This document shows positions 1-12,800 of a DNA stretch of 64,000 bases, in pieces (within the stretch, counting starts at the first letter, position 1; each line of letters opens with the position of its first letter). The notes under the pieces are model-generated. The model was given only the letters and a program-made list of their open reading frames with translations. It searched no databases and was not told the origin of the DNA. The position numbers and the translations under genes are program-made. Source of the DNA: Raphanus sativus (Eukaryota > Streptophyta > Magnoliopsida > Brassicales > Brassicaceae); assembly GCF_000801105.2 (NCBI RefSeq), contig NC_079511.1:25668638-25732637 (forward strand), given 5' to 3'.

Positions 1-176
1 ATTCATGTAAGATGACATGACCAGAATTGATAGTATACTATATGTGCTAACAGTATTACCAATGTTCAAGCAAATATGCTATGCAATCAGATTCTTGGTT
101 TTAGATTTTTGGGGTTTAAAAAAAACCTGCAAAAGAGCTTATTTTTTCTTAATGTTTCATTGCTCTTATTGTGCAG

Positions 177-400
177 GTAGATCTGAATAGAGGAGGAGCT
201 CCTTTGCTCGAAATTGTAACTGAACCTTAATGGGAAGTGGGGTCGAAGCTGGTGAATACGCCTGTGAGATGGAATAGATTGTAAGGTATTTAGGAGTAAG
301 TACATGAATATGCAAGAAGGCTCTCCCCGCTGCGTTGTCAAAATCCTCAATCTGTCCAATTGGGCAAGTTAAGTTTGTTACCAACGTCAATAAGTTAGTT
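177..400 (+). pseudogene. GatB (amidotransferase subunit B) exon fragment
   Basis: Directly after an acceptor-like GTGCAG, the DNA reads VDLNRGGAPLLEIVTEP and then a stop at 228-230. After a frame change it continues GSGVEAGEYACEM, then IVRYLGV, NMQEGSPRC and PIGQVKFVTNV. These blocks, in this order, are the conserved core of the organellar Glu/Asp-tRNA amidotransferase subunit B, which converts misacylated Glu-tRNA(Gln) in plastids and mitochondria. At least two stops and several frameshifts interrupt it. No catalytic domain beyond this exon and no start are present, so it is a dead exon-scale fragment. The family call rests on remembered motifs; the broken state is seen directly. Confidence 0.7.
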
Positions 401-1479
401 TTCTTTATTTGTCGTTTGTAGATTCTGATCTTTTTCAGTCAATGTCGACTCTTTATTTTAATTCAGCCGGAGAGAAGCATCCGTCGCCGTTGTGTTAGAG
501 AGACATAAAACAGAGCAATACGGTTGATCTCCTACGGCCAATTAAATTGATATAATATGTCAGATGATAATTCAGAATTCATACACTACTCTTCTCCCTG
601 CAACTGATTGCATCTACCATATTTTTAACTCAGTTGTATGAGGTAAATAAATATATGACCATCGAAGGTCTCCTCGACAATGCATTTTCAGCACTGTTTT
701 CAACCTCCATGCACTCTTCAAACTAAAAACAGAGGACGCTCAACATATTGGCTTCAGTTCTATTTTGGTGAAGTCTTTGTTTGGAAAATAGTAATATAAC
801 CTTGATTTAAAACTCATCTATGTTTTCTAAGTGATTGTATAGGATCTCCATCTCTGTTGTAACTTAAATGATGAATCTTAATAATTAATCAACTCCCGAT
901 AACCACAAAATAAAAACACTAAGTTGTTGACAGAGTTTTTGATTTTCAGTTTGAAGGGAAAAACAAAAAATAAAAAGATGAAAAAGTTGGTTGTTTATAT
1001 GACCTATCAATAAAAATATCTTAAATAATTTCCAAATATCTTATAGGTCCTTAATGTTTTGGTAAAAAAAAAATGTTTTGGTTTATACGTTTGCAAGCCG
1101 TAACAATACAAGTCTTTGCCCTCACTCAAGTTACAAAATGGGAATTATAAAACCAAAGTAGTAGCACATTAACAAAGAAACTGATTGAGTTAGAAGAAGT
1201 TTCTTTTTAAAATTAAAAGAAAATTATCACTAGTATAACTAGAAATCAATGCTCAAATCAGCTTCTACAGTAAAGATTTTATTTATGTGTTACTAAAAAA
1301 AAAAAGATAAATAGATTTATAAATGGAATTACATGCCAACTTGTACATTATTAGTCCCTTGAATCATGTCGAAAACGAACATTATGCGAGTTTTTCAAAT
1401 TCTAATAGTTAAATAAACAATCTAATTAGCTATGTAAGTCGTTGTTTAATATAAGATTAGCTGTTAACACCTGGTACTA
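401..1479. other. Intergenic DNA and GH32 upstream region
   Basis: AT-rich sequence with many short A/T runs and no coding frame of note. Its right part should hold the promoter of the glycoside hydrolase gene. No mobile-element ends were recognised. Confidence 0.5.
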
Positions 1480-1488
1480 ATATATATC
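1480..1488 (+). promoter_or_regulatory. Candidate TATA box of the GH32 gene
   Basis: An ATATATAT stretch lies about 145 bp before the start codon and just before the GA-repeat leader. Position and composition suit a TATA box. No transcript data are available. Confidence 0.35.
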
Positions 1489-1513
1489 TACAGTCTAGGC
1501 CTAACCCAACCAC

Positions 1514-1617
<104 letters not shown>

Positions 1618-1631
1618 GAAACAGAACAACA

Positions 1632-4080
1632 ATGGGGAAAACACAGTTACTGCTGTCCTTATTACTCTGCAGCTTTATCATCGATCTTGAAGCTTCACGC
1701 CAAGATCTCAACCAACCTTACCGGACCGGTTATCACTTTCAACCTCCCAGTAATTGGATGAATGGTATGTACAGTACCCATCTTGATCTGATCTCTATTC
1801 ATCTATTAACGTCGTTTTATTTCCTGTTGACTCTGTTATGTTCGATGATAATCTGATACGACCAAATGATCGATCCCTACTCCAGATCCTAATGGTTAGT
1901 TCTCTTTATTAAATTTTATTCATTTTTCTTAATATATACTTCTAAAAATACGTATTTTTTTTTTTGTGTAGGACCAATGGTATACAAGGGAATCTACCAT
2001 CTTTTCTACCAGTATAACCCATACGGTGCCGTCTGGGATGTAAGAATCGTGTGGGGTCACTCCACGTCACTTGATTTAGTTAACTGGACCCCACAGCCAC
2101 CAGCTTTCAGTCCATCTCAACCGTCAGATATCAACGGTTGCTGGTCAGGCTCCGTCACGATTCTACCAAACGGCACACCGGTGATCCTCTACACCGGCAT
2201 CGACCAAAACAAAAGTCAAGTCCAAAACGTCGCCGTTCCGGTTAACGTCTCCGATCCATATCTCCGAGAATGGTCAAAGTCGTCGGCAAATCCTCTGATG
2301 GCTCCGAACGCCGTCAACGGAATCAACCCCGACCGGTTCCGAGATCCGACCACCGCGTGGCTAGGACACGACGGAGAATGGAGAGTCATCGTCGGAAGCT
2401 CAACGGACGATCGTCGGGGATTAGCGGTTCTTTACAAGAGCAGAGACTTCTTCAACTGGACGCAAGCGGCGAAGCCTCTTCACCACGAAGACTTAACCGG
2501 AATGTGGGAATGTCCTGATTTTTTCCCGGTTTCGCTAACCGGATCGGAAGGTGTGGAAACGTCGTCGTTTGGTGAGGTGAAGCACGTGCTGAAAGTGAGT
2601 TTGATCGAGACGTTGCATGATTATTACACGATTGGGAGTTACGATCGTGAGAAGGATGTTTACGTACCGGATCTTGGGTTTGTGCAAGATGGTTCGGCTC
2701 CGAGGTTGGACTACGGGAAGTTTTATGCCTCGAAAACGTTTTACGATGATGTCAAGAAACGAAGGGTCTTGTGGGGTTGGGTTAATGAGTCTTCACCTGC
2801 TAAGGATGATATTGAGAAGGGTTGGTCTGGTCTTCAGGTAACATTTACTTTCCCCTAGGTTAATTTCTGACCAATGTTCAAGATATATCTAATAGTTAAG
2901 CTTTATAGAAGATTACCCTGTAAGCCATTGTTTAGACCCTGTCTAAATCTATAGTTGTAGATAAAATTTTTTTTTTTTTTAATCGTGGAATTTGTCTAAA
3001 CCGATTTTTAGAACATTGTCTTGAGCATCCGATCCACTGAAATCTAGTAACCGGTTTATTTTCGTAATTTAACAGTCATTTCCAAGAAAAATATGGCTTG
3101 GTGAATCTGGAAATGAGCTACTACAATGGCCGATTGAAGAGATTGAGACCTTGCGTGAGTCACAAGTCAAATGGGGCAACAAGGTTCTTAAAGCAGGATC
3201 TACTATCCAAGTTCCTGGTGTCACTGCTGCACAAGTAGGAATCCATCCTTAACTCCATCAGATTTATAATGATTAATCCACATCAAATAAGAATCGTTCT
3301 TTGGTATTGAGCAGGCTGATGTTGATGTATCATTCAAAGTGAAGGATTTGGAAAAAGCAGATGTGATTGAACCAAGTTGGACAGACCCTCAAAGGATCTG
3401 TAGTCAGGAAGATTTATCGGTTAAATCCGGTTTGGGGCCATTTGGTTTGATGGTGTTGGCATCAAATGACATGGAGGAGTACACTTCAGTTTACTTCAGA
3501 ATCTTCAAGTCAAATGGTACAAACAAGAATACCAAGTACGTAGTGCTGATGTGCAGTGACCAAAGCAGGTATGTGATCTCTATAAATCAATTAAAAGACA
3601 CATTTAGAGTATTTACATAAACTGCTAATTTTTTTTTTTGTTATGGCATTCGCATGCAGATCTTCGTTGAATGAAGAAAATGATAAAGCCACGTTTGGTG
3701 CTTTTGTGGCAATAGACCCTTCACATGAAACAATTTCTCTTAGGACTTTGGTAAGTCTTTTGTGGCAATAGGACTTTGTGGCAATAGAAGCATCACGCAT
3801 CATGATACGTAAATGATCAGTGTTTTTTTCTATGAATTTGTAGATTGATCACTCTATTGTAGAGAGTTATGGTGTAGGAGGCAAGGTATGTATAACTTCG
3901 AGAGTGTATCCAAAATTAGCAATTGGAGAAAATGCAAATCTCTTTGTTTTCAACAAAGGAACTCAGAATGTTGATGTCTTGAGCCTAAGTGCTTGGAGCT
4001 TGAAGTCTGCCCAAATCAATGGCCAGACAGTGCAACCATTCAGCGAGTGCGAAGATTCACACTCACTTAATCAGTCTTGA
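1632..4080 (+). CDS. CWINV3: GH32 cell-wall invertase-like / 6-fructan exohydrolase
   Basis: Exons are 1632-1764, 1886-1894, 1972-2837, 3076-3234, 3315-3568, 3660-3750 and 3844-4080. All have GT-AG borders and join in frame to a 582-aa protein. A signal peptide covers about residues 1-22. The split NDPNG box puts the nucleophile at D45, RDP gives D172 as transition-state stabiliser, and WECPDF gives E227 as acid/base; the proline is typical of apoplastic enzymes. A GH32 C-terminal beta-sandwich follows (VCITSRVYP). Overall it closely resembles Arabidopsis AtcwINV3 (At1g55120), described as a 6-fructan exohydrolase. The motif [10 protein letters not shown] replaces both sucrose-stabilising residues (D239 and K242 of AtcwINV1) with I259 and L262, which supports fructan hydrolysis over sucrose cleavage. 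Secretion to the cell wall is expected. Length is normal and nothing is broken. Confidence 0.93.
1886..1894 (+). other. Nine-nucleotide mini-exon of the GH32 gene
   Basis: This 9-nt exon (ATCCTAATG) is flanked by CAG and GT. It supplies the middle of the catalytic NDPNG motif: the last G of exon 1 plus AT gives Asp, followed by Pro and Asn, and its last G starts Gly. Such a mini-exon is a known hallmark of plant acid invertase genes. Skipping it would delete the nucleophile. Confidence 0.9.
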
Positions 4081-4659
4081 TTCTTCAGTAAAATATGTCA
4101 CACAATTAATCAAATGAATTACAGACATTTTATTAAAAGTTCATAGCAAAAACATATTAAAGTAATTAAAAACTAAAATAATATCTTATATAACTTCTAT
4201 ATTTAATATAATTATTTTATTTTCAAATATACTAAATAAAAATGTTAAATACACTAAAATAAAAATGTTAGTTTTTGTTAAAAACATTCTTACACTTTTA
4301 AAACACATATCAAAATCTTATTTACTTAAATCACCATTAGGTACGTAATATTTTAATTGATAAAACGAGAAATTTAAACGGTCTCTGTCATAAACATCAA
4401 TTTTTTGGATGAATGAAATTAAACTTGTGATTTTAATTACATAACATCACAAAGTAGAAGAATGTTATTATGCATAATATATACTTCGTGTAGCTAAATA
4501 TTTATTAGTTTAATTTGCATGGTTAACCATGTGAGGACCAATACATATGATGACCAATACTACATGTAGTCATCAATCATTTTTCATATTATATTTAATG
4601 CCACAACCTAATACGATTCATTCCTTGTGCTAAATAAATTCGAAATTACTTAAATTTCG
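4081..4659. other. Downstream intergenic DNA
   Basis: AT-rich DNA between the GH32 stop codon and the retrotransposon stack. It includes the expected 3' UTR. No gene or repeat was recognised. Confidence 0.5.
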
Positions 4660-4664
4660 AGTTT

Positions 4665-4964
4665 TGTTGTGAACTATTAGCTCAAATGCATCCTTGGTTA
4701 TAATATGATTTATGTTTATTATAATTTTGTTGGTGTTTTTGGAGAAGAACAAAAACGTGAGAGAGAGAAAGTCATAAAGAGCAAAGGAGAGAGATGTATT
4801 CACTTATCAATGTTGTATCATGTACAAGCTATTTATACTAGAAGAAGAAAAGATTAGTCATCTTCTCTTTAACACATACGAAGACATGTGTAATTGATGA
4901 CAATGATATAAATTGTAATGTCATCACACGTGTTTGCCAGATGGATGATCACCATTATTTAACA
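4665..4964 (-). repeat. Element A LTR (left; 3' LTR of the element)
   Basis: This is one of two 300-bp LTR copies. It differs from the right copy at two positions seen by eye (GGAGAG versus GAAGAG, and CTCTTT versus CTTTTT). A minus-strand TATAAATA near 4830-4838 is the likely LTR promoter. Confidence 0.92.
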
Positions 4965-5500
4965 CTCCCCTTTGATTATCCATCTAGTATTACGTAGTGC
5001 CTCATTAAAATCCTAGTCACGGAAAAATCCAGTGGGATAAAAACCATGACGAGGGAAAAAGAGTACACTGACGTAATCTCCTCCTGAGAGTATTGGACGT
5101 AGCTTTTCTTTATAGGTCACGCAAACGCCGCATCCCGATACCATTGACGTGTTTTCAAAATGTTGTAATCGGAAGAGCTTTGGTGAACAAGTCAGCCGGA
5201 TTGTTGCATGACCGTACATATTCGATGTCTACTTCTTTATTTTTCTCGAGCTCCCGAATGTACGAGAAAAATCTTGGAGGGATGTGCTTTGTTCTATTGC
5301 TCTTGATATAACCTTCTTTGAGTTGAGTGAAGTAAGCCGAGTTATCTTCAAAAAATTTCGTCGGCTCTTTCTTGTTAACTACTCCACTTGAATCTTGTAT
5401 CTGGTGACTCATTGACTTTAACCACACACATATTCGATATGCTTCGAAAAAGTTGAAACCCATGATCATTTCTCGAAACTCCATGTGACCGCGGTTTCAC
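4965..5500 (-). pseudogene. Element A: Copia RNase H remnant and PPT
   Basis: Read from 5484 downwards, the minus strand gives a 109-codon frame with YEDNAAC-like FFEDNSAYF, then QLKEGYIKSNRTKHI and NNPADLFTKALP. These are the conserved end of Copia RNase H and the pol C-terminus. The upstream RNase H core is missing. A short frame and a purine tract follow up to the LTR at 4964. Confidence 0.8.
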
Positions 5501-7251
5501 CAATTGTAAAACCATATTCGTTTTGCCTTTGAATGTATCTGCAAAACCATACCAAACTCGGGTTTTCTAGAACAAATTAACCCAAAATCAATATGTACCT
5601 TGGAGAGAACATATATGTTCGCGACGTCGTTATATGCTTTATGACCATTAGCATCTCCAAAGTACTTATTTATATAAGATCTTACCAGAATCTTTTAAAC
5701 AATATATTTTCAATACATGTTCTTCTGGAACTTTTCTACTTATGTCTTCTTTCAGACATTTTTCGGGGATTTTATCTTTCGAACCAGCTGATCTCCCCCT
5801 CTTTAACTGAACCCTAGGTTCATTCATTTTGTTTCCATCAGTTTGTTCCCCAAGAACAACCACTCTTGATGGAATATTTTCAGCGGGTATATATATGATT
5901 TTGTCATTCTTTTCGTATCTGTGAACGCATCTGGTAACTGATTTGCCAAATAATGCAAATGCACAATTTTTTAAACTTCCAACTCTCTTTAATTTGTAGG
6001 GGGATCAAGGTGTAACAACAACTGTGTACACCATGTAATCTCTTTTAGGAATTCCTCTAATTCCTTTTCCTAACGCTGGAATTCATGGCAATCGGCAAAC
6101 TGTTCCGTAGACATATCACCAGTTACTGGTTCCAGATATCTCATTTACGGCCTGTTCTAACTCTTTCAGAGTTTTATCATTCCCGAGAATATTTTTAATT
6201 CTCCAGGGAATACTAAATATCAAGATGCAGCTCAAGTCGTTTATATCCTGCCAGACATATCAATATACTGCATTAAAATTTCTCCAGTGACCTTGGAACA
6301 AGCCGTTTTTCATTTCTCATGGTCATCTTTCTTTTCATTCTCTGGAGAAATATGCTTGGACTTCTAGTCCAAAGCCTTCTCGTTTTTTTAACGATCTTTA
6401 TATCAAATTGATTGCCTTATTCACTCTTTGGCTAATCAATTCACTCTATCCTCGTATATAGAGGTAGATTCAGGATCGACATTTATATAGCGCTTTTTAT
6501 TTTTATTTATTGTCGACAATCTATTTTCTCTTTGGTTCCATCTTTTTACTCGTACTGATATGGTTAATCGAGATCTCTTTATCATCATCGATGATTTATC
6601 CAGGTACCTGACTTCACATTAACCCATATCAACGGTCTCTTTAAGAGATTCGTCCTCTATTCATATATTTGCTCCATTTTGAGGACTCTTTGGAACCAAA
6701 GTGGTCTATCACGTCTCTAGCGTGTCATAGACTCATATATCGTCCTTTTAGGACACATTTTCTTATTGGAGCATTTTCAGCTGGAATATGAGATCATTAT
6801 TTTATCAAAATATCTGGCAGGCATTTTATGAATGGATTGTCTTATATAACTTTCATGATAATCCATTTCTCATATCTCATTCCATCAGCTGCTTATATAC
6901 TTCCAGCAACCTTGCGAGCATATTTCTGATTAGTCCATATACTTCATCCCTTTTGGATTGTATATGGCTCTATTACATGCATAAATGCATGTTTACACCC
7001 GATCATGGGAATCATCTTATTTGAATTTACTTTATCAAGTACTTTTTCGAGTGAACAGAATATTCTCATTGTTCCACTCACTAGGATTCTTTAATTCCCC
7101 CCCCCCCTCGAGATGATGACACTCCATGTCTAAAATCTCGTACTGAATCCCACTCTAGAACCAATAACATATTCAGATTTCCCATTTGGGATGAATTATG
7201 TTTCAAATCCTTTAGAGTGAGATCATGATTTGGGACTGTTTAAAGAAATCA
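5501..7251 (-). pseudogene. Element A: decayed Copia pol (RT linker and upstream)
   Basis: The minus-strand frame at 5863-5666 contains LKRGRSAGSKDK, the basic linker that normally precedes Copia reverse transcriptase. It runs almost directly into RNase H sequence, so most of RT appears deleted. DNA up to 7251 is AT-rich, full of stops and has a run of nine C (about 7080-7088). Its position suggests an integrase remnant, but I could not verify domains there. Confidence 0.55.
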
Positions 7252-7256
7252 CATAT

Positions 7257-7603
7257 TGTTACAAAATCCATTGTGTGGATGGACCATAACCAAGTACTTA
7301 ACCAAGTACTAGACAAGTCCAACAAGTACAAGAGGAAGTGCAAGGAGGTTTACATCCGGTCTACATCGGTTCATCTACAAACCGGACCGAGATCAGAAGA
7401 CTCAGTCAACCTTGGAGATATCACCATGACCAAGTCTTCTCTATGACATCAATGTAGTCAATGTAATCAATGTGTAGATTTTATTCCTTGTAAAGCATTT
7501 GTAAACCCTTGTATCAAACCACTATATATTGTGGTGTTGGCTAATGAGAAATACACACAACTTTCTCACAAATCACTCTCCACATTCTCTTTAGTTTATA
7601 ACA
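7257..7603 (+). repeat. Element B 5' LTR
   Basis: 347 bp, beginning TGTTACAAAATCC and ending TTTATAACA. A TATA-like CTATATAT lies around 7530. Confidence 0.9.
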
Positions 7604-8326
7604 CGTTATCAGCACGAGAACACTCTCTCTACCTGAGCAATCTCTCTCCACCGGAGCTCTCTTTTCCGGCCACAAAATCCTAAATCCAGGCGCAACTTTA
7701 AACCGCCGTATCTCTCAAACCCTGTGGATCCAGACGACGATCCACCTATCAATCTGAAGCCCAAGACGAGAAGAATCCGTTGCCGAAGACGGCTTGTCGA
7801 TCCGATCTCTGACGCATCGTGAATCGCATAAACTATCCGCGCCGCCGACTCATGGTTTTTCCGGCCAGCTCCTCCACCTCTCTCTCAAGAAGCTCATCTG
7901 TGGATCAACTCTCTCTCATGGTGGTCCATTCAGATTCTTTTGGTGTAAAATGGTAAACTAATCTATCCATAAAATCTAAGAACACCATTATATTTGAAAA
8001 GAAATCTAAGGATCTATATGAATCCATAATATTAAACTTGTTTCTGTGATCCATTGATCCATAAGAAACTTGATTCTGAATTATTTTGAATCCATAAAAG
8101 TTGTAATTCTCTAAAGGTTCTAAATATCTCAAATCAGATTAAAATATTTAAAGATCTATATGAATCTTGATTATAAAATTCTTATAAAATAAAATGTTAA
8201 ATCCTAAATCCCCTTCTTGGTTTGTAAGCCATAAATCGGCTCTACCTTTCTCCTATATGATCCGGCCTTAAATCCGGATTTGTCTAAAGGATTGAAACCA
8301 ATAATCAAACCTTTGTTCATTCGCAT
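7604..8326 (+). other. Element B leader (PBS and 5' untranslated region)
   Basis: Begins CGTTATCAGCACGAG, the same core as the primer site of element A, and continues as untranslated leader rich in CTCTC. The leader is split here by element C and resumes at 21624. No long frame was seen. Confidence 0.7.
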
Positions 8327-9815
8327 TGATGTCTTGCATATTCCCATTGTTTTATCTTCATATTCGCATGCATTTTGATCATCTAGAATAGGATTTAGGC
8401 ATGTTTAGGTTGCATTTTGCATACATAAGTCTTTATCAGGTGTTGGAGTACCACATGGAGCATTTGGGATGCATTGGGGACTCAAAAGAGGCAAAAGGAG
8501 TGATTTAGAAACGACCAAAGCCACAGCGACCTAGTGCAGCGGGTCCTGTCGATCGCTCCGACCTCATGACCTGGAGCGGCCTCACCCCAGCGACTCCCAC
8601 CGCCCGCTGCGACTTCACCATCCTGGAGCGGCTCCACCTCAGCGACTCTAGCCGGTCGCTCGTCTTCTTTGCAGCGACCATACGGAGCGACTCCACCTGC
8701 TCGCTGCGCCTCATCCCTTGGAGCGACCTCGAGCCAGCGACCCCGACTGCCCGCTCCACCTGCTCGCTGCACCTTGTCCCTTGGAGCGACCCCGAGAGAG
8801 CGACTCCGACTGCTCGCTCGTCTTCTCCGCAGCGACCACCCGGAGCGACCCTGCCTGGTCGCTCCGCACCCGCTCCAGCTCGAAGATTAACATTTCTCAG
8901 GGGCATTTTAGTCATTTGTATGCACGTTTTTCTGTTCAAAAACCTAAGTTTAAGTATTGTGTTAGCCACCAAAGGCTGATCTATCTTTGTTACTTGGTAA
9001 ACATCAAAAAACTATTGGAGATTTCATCTTTTAATCATTGATTCTCTTGTTCTTATCTTATTTTCTTGTTGAATTCAGTTCTCACATCCCTGTTTATGAT
9101 CAATCTGAAACTCAAAATGAGTTCAAGAATGATCATGAACCTTAGTGAGTAATCCACCATTGAATTCATGGGTTAGGAAGATTTAGGGTGATTAAGTTAG
9201 TTCTAGGATGTTTTAGTATTAATCAAACCTTATTCTTTGCCTAGGAGAGTAATCGTTATGCATCTATTGAGTTGGCCTCTCAAAAGTTGATCTTTAGACA
9301 TATCCCACCCGCAAGGTGTTCGATGATATGTCTGAGTCAACTCTCCTAAGCTCTTAACACACTTTACCAAAGGCATTTGTTGTTAAGGGTGTTAAGATAG
9401 CCAATAGACTTGTTTGTTAATGATTGCTTTTGTATTATTCAGCCAAAGACATTTGATGTCTGAAATATGTTAGCAAATGAGCATTCATCTAGACATAGAG
9501 TTTGTTTAAGATTGTGTCTAAGCTTAAGGTTGATTAGTTTGATTGACTGTTGCCATCCTTAGTTCGGAGCTTGATCACCCAAAGTCTAAATTCCTATACC
9601 CATGAGTTCTCCTTTCTCATAAAAGAAAGTTCATTGATTTACTGTTTTTATTGTTTAAGTTATTGCTTATTAGGTTCTAGAAATCATCAAATCTTCGATT
9701 GCGCTTAGATTAAGGAAGTACTTGCATTCTTGGTGCTTTGAATCCCTTGGAATTGGTTCGACATTTCACTCATATTACAACATTTGTTTTAGGAACTTTG
9801 AAATTCCTAGCATCA
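8327..9815 (+). repeat. Element C 5' LTR
   Basis: 1,489 bp. It holds a GC-rich block (about 8518-8880) in which GAGCGAC/CAGCGAC and their reverse complements recur about 20 times; the rest is AT-rich. The LTR ends at ATCA directly before the primer-binding site. Confidence 0.93.
8518..8880 (+). repeat. GAGCGAC/GTCGCTC motif array in the 5' LTR
   Basis: A cluster of short motifs (GGAGCGAC, CAGCGACC, GGTCGCTC, CTCGCTGC) on both strands in about 360 bp. It produces several overlapping open frames with low-complexity peptides, which I treat as by-products. Inverted pairs could fold. Related motifs recur at 15712-15935. Confidence 0.8.
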
Positions 9816-9818
9816 AAT

Positions 9819-9831
9819 TGGCGCCGTTGCC
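9819..9831 (+). other. Element C primer-binding site
   Basis: TGGCGCCGTTGCC, four bases into the internal region, is complementary to the 3' end of plant tRNA-Asp as used by Athila and Tat elements. Confidence 0.85.
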
Positions 9832-9868
9832 AAATTCCGAGTTGATTTAAACATTAAGATTTAGTCAC

Positions 9869-12800
9869 TTGCTTGAGACTAAGTCATTTTTCTTTTTCTG
9901 TTTACTGATTCTACACTTTCATCCCTCTTTTAATTTCAGGTGTATGAACTTGAGGAGCAAGGGCACATCAGACCTAGTTCCACTTGTACCTGACATCAGA
10001 GCACTTGAAAGGGGTATATCAAGACAGAGAAGAGCTCAGCAGGATATCGATATGGATCCACCTGCAAACGGTCAAGGGGTCAACCCTCAGCACCCTCCGC
10101 GACCTGCTCGACCGATTGGTACCTATGACCGTCCCAACATCAATGGTCATAGGCTTGGCATCAGAGCCCCAGCTGTGGAGGCTAACAACTTTGAGGTCAA
10201 ACCAGGACTCCTTAACGTGATCGAGAACAACAAGTATCATGGCTTGGCTGTCGAAGACCCATTCGATCACTTGGACAAGTTTGACAGCTACTGTGGTTTG
10301 TCAAAGACCAATGGTGTGTCCGAGGATGCCTTCAAACTCAAGCTATTCCCTTTCTCTCTGGGAGATAAGGCACGTCAGTGGGAGAAGTCTCTACCTAGCG
10401 ACTCCATTACCACCTGGGATGACTGCAAGAGAGCATTCTTGGAGAAGTTCTTCTCTACTTCAAGAACTGCTAAGCTAAGAAACGAGATATCCAGTTTCCA
10501 GCAGAAGAACTTGGAAGGCTTCAGTGAAGCTTGGGAGAGATTCAAGGGCTACCAAGCTCAGTGTCCACACCATGGTTTCTCAAAAGAGAGCTTGCTGAGT
10601 ACCTTCTACAGGGGTGCACTTCCTAAGTACAGATCCAGATTGGATACTGCAAGTAACGGGTTCTTCTTGGGGAGAACTGAAGCAGATGCAGAGGAGCTGG
10701 TTGACAACATGGTGAAGAGTGACGCAGTCTACAGTGGAGACCATGACAGAGGAGATAGAACTGATGACAAGCAGACGAGGAAAGAGTTAAAGGCCCTACA
10801 GGATAAGATCGACATTCTGATTGCTGATAAGGCTACACAAGAGCAGCTGAACTTCGTTGGTAACCCAGCACAAGAAGCACCTCCTGGTGCTAATGAAGTT
10901 GATGGTTTAGAGGGTCAAGAAGAGCTATGTTTCATCAACAACAATGGCAGTTGGTACAAGAAGGAGCCCAATTTTCAGTACAACAACTACCAACAGCGAT
11001 CTTACCCAAACAACCAGCAGAATGGTTACCAGCCTAGGAGCAACCAGCAAGGCAACTCTCAGCCTCAGCAGAATCCTCCACCAGGTTTTCCCAACAAAGG
11101 AAACCCATCTTCTCAGCAGCAAGCTCATCCTTCTAGTTCTGCTCCTCCAGCCAGCAGCACAGATATTCTACTGAAACAAATCTTGGACTCCCAAACTAGA
11201 AGTGAAAAGCATGTTGGCTATGAACTCAAGAATCTCCACAACAAGATTGATGGTAGCTACAATGAGCTCAACAACAAGTTCAAGGCTTTGGAGAACCAGT
11301 TTGCTTCCTTGACTACTCACCAAAACCGCCAGCAAGGTTCTCTACCTGGAAAGCCTGAGCAAAATCCCAAAGAAACAATGAAGGCTGTTACCCTTAGGAG
11401 TGGCAAGCAGTTGCCTCCTCCAACTCTCACCAAGGATGCTGAGAAACAAGGTGGGGGGGTAGCCATCAACATTGATGATGAGGTTGTGATTGTGGATGAG
11501 AAGATCAATGATGAGATCTTAGAGAAGATTGTGGAAGCCAAAGGCAAAGGAAAGGTGGGAGAAGAGAAGCAAACAGTGAAAGATGGTCAAGCTGCTGCTC
11601 CAGCAACTGAGAATCCTTTTGTTCCCCCCCCTTATGAGCCCAAACTTCCATTCCCTGGAAGGTTCAAGAAGCAGCTGCTGGAGAAGTATAAAGCCTTGTT
11701 TGAAAAGCAGATGAGTGAAGTTCAGATTACGATGCCCATCATTGATGCTTTCATGCTGGTTCCTCAATACAGCAAGTTCCTCAAAGATGCTGTAGCTGCA
11801 AAGAAGAAGGAGATGCAAGGTATGATGATCCTCACTCATGAGTGTAATGCCATCATTCAGAGACTTGATGTTCCAAAGAAACTAGAGGACCCAGGATGCT
11901 TCACACTGCCTTGTGCCCTTGGACCTATGGTTTTTGAAAGATGTCTCTGCGATTTGGGAGCTAGTGTCAGCTTGATGCCTTTGTCAGTTGCCAAGAAGCT
12001 TGGTTTCACTCAGTACAAGAAGTGTAGACTCTCATTGGTGTTGGCTGATCGTTCAGTGAAGTACCCTGTCGGCATCTTGGAAGACCTTCCTCTTATGGTC
12101 GGAAACTGTGAAGTCCCTACAGATTTTGTAGTACTTGAGATGGGTGAAGAAGCTCAAGATCCCCTAATCCTTGGGAGACCTTTCTTAGCTACTGCTGGAG
12201 CTATTGTGAATGTGAAAGAAGGCAAGATTGATCTCCACTTGGGTAAGAGACACATTCTCCACTTTGACATCAAGGAGGTTATGAAGAAACCAACTGTGCA
12301 AGGACAAATCTTCTACATTGAAGAGATGGATGCTCTGGCTGATGAACTCCTTGAAGAGCTGTCTCTAGAAGATCCTCTACAGCTGGCTTTGACAGTGGAG
12401 AAAGGGGCTGAAGTGATTGAGAACCTGGAGAGTACAGCCTATGGGATGATGCTGGATTCACACAAGGGGTTTGAGAGTAAGGGTCAGTACGAAGAGCTGC
12501 CACAAATGGTCCATCAAGTAGCTTCAGTGACTCAACAAGAGAACACCCAGCAAGATGACTGGAGCGAGCTTAAGGCACCCAAGGTGGAGCTCAAACCACT
12601 CCCCCATGGTGTAAGGTATGCATTCCTTGGCCCTAATGAGACCTATCCTGTCATTGTGAGTAGTGAACTTAATGAACCTGAACTTGCTGAACTTTTGAAA
12701 ACACTTAAAAGGTTTAGAAAAGCAATAGGCTACTCCCTTGATGATATCAAAGGGATCTCACCCACTTTGTGCATGCATAGGATACATCTTGAGGATGAAT

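Noticed and set aside
8482..9041. Several overlapping frames on both strands in the LTR (up to 155 codons), repeated at 20285-20844
   Set aside because: They come from the GC-rich GAGCGAC array, give low-complexity peptides, and are present identically in both LTRs; no domain was seen.
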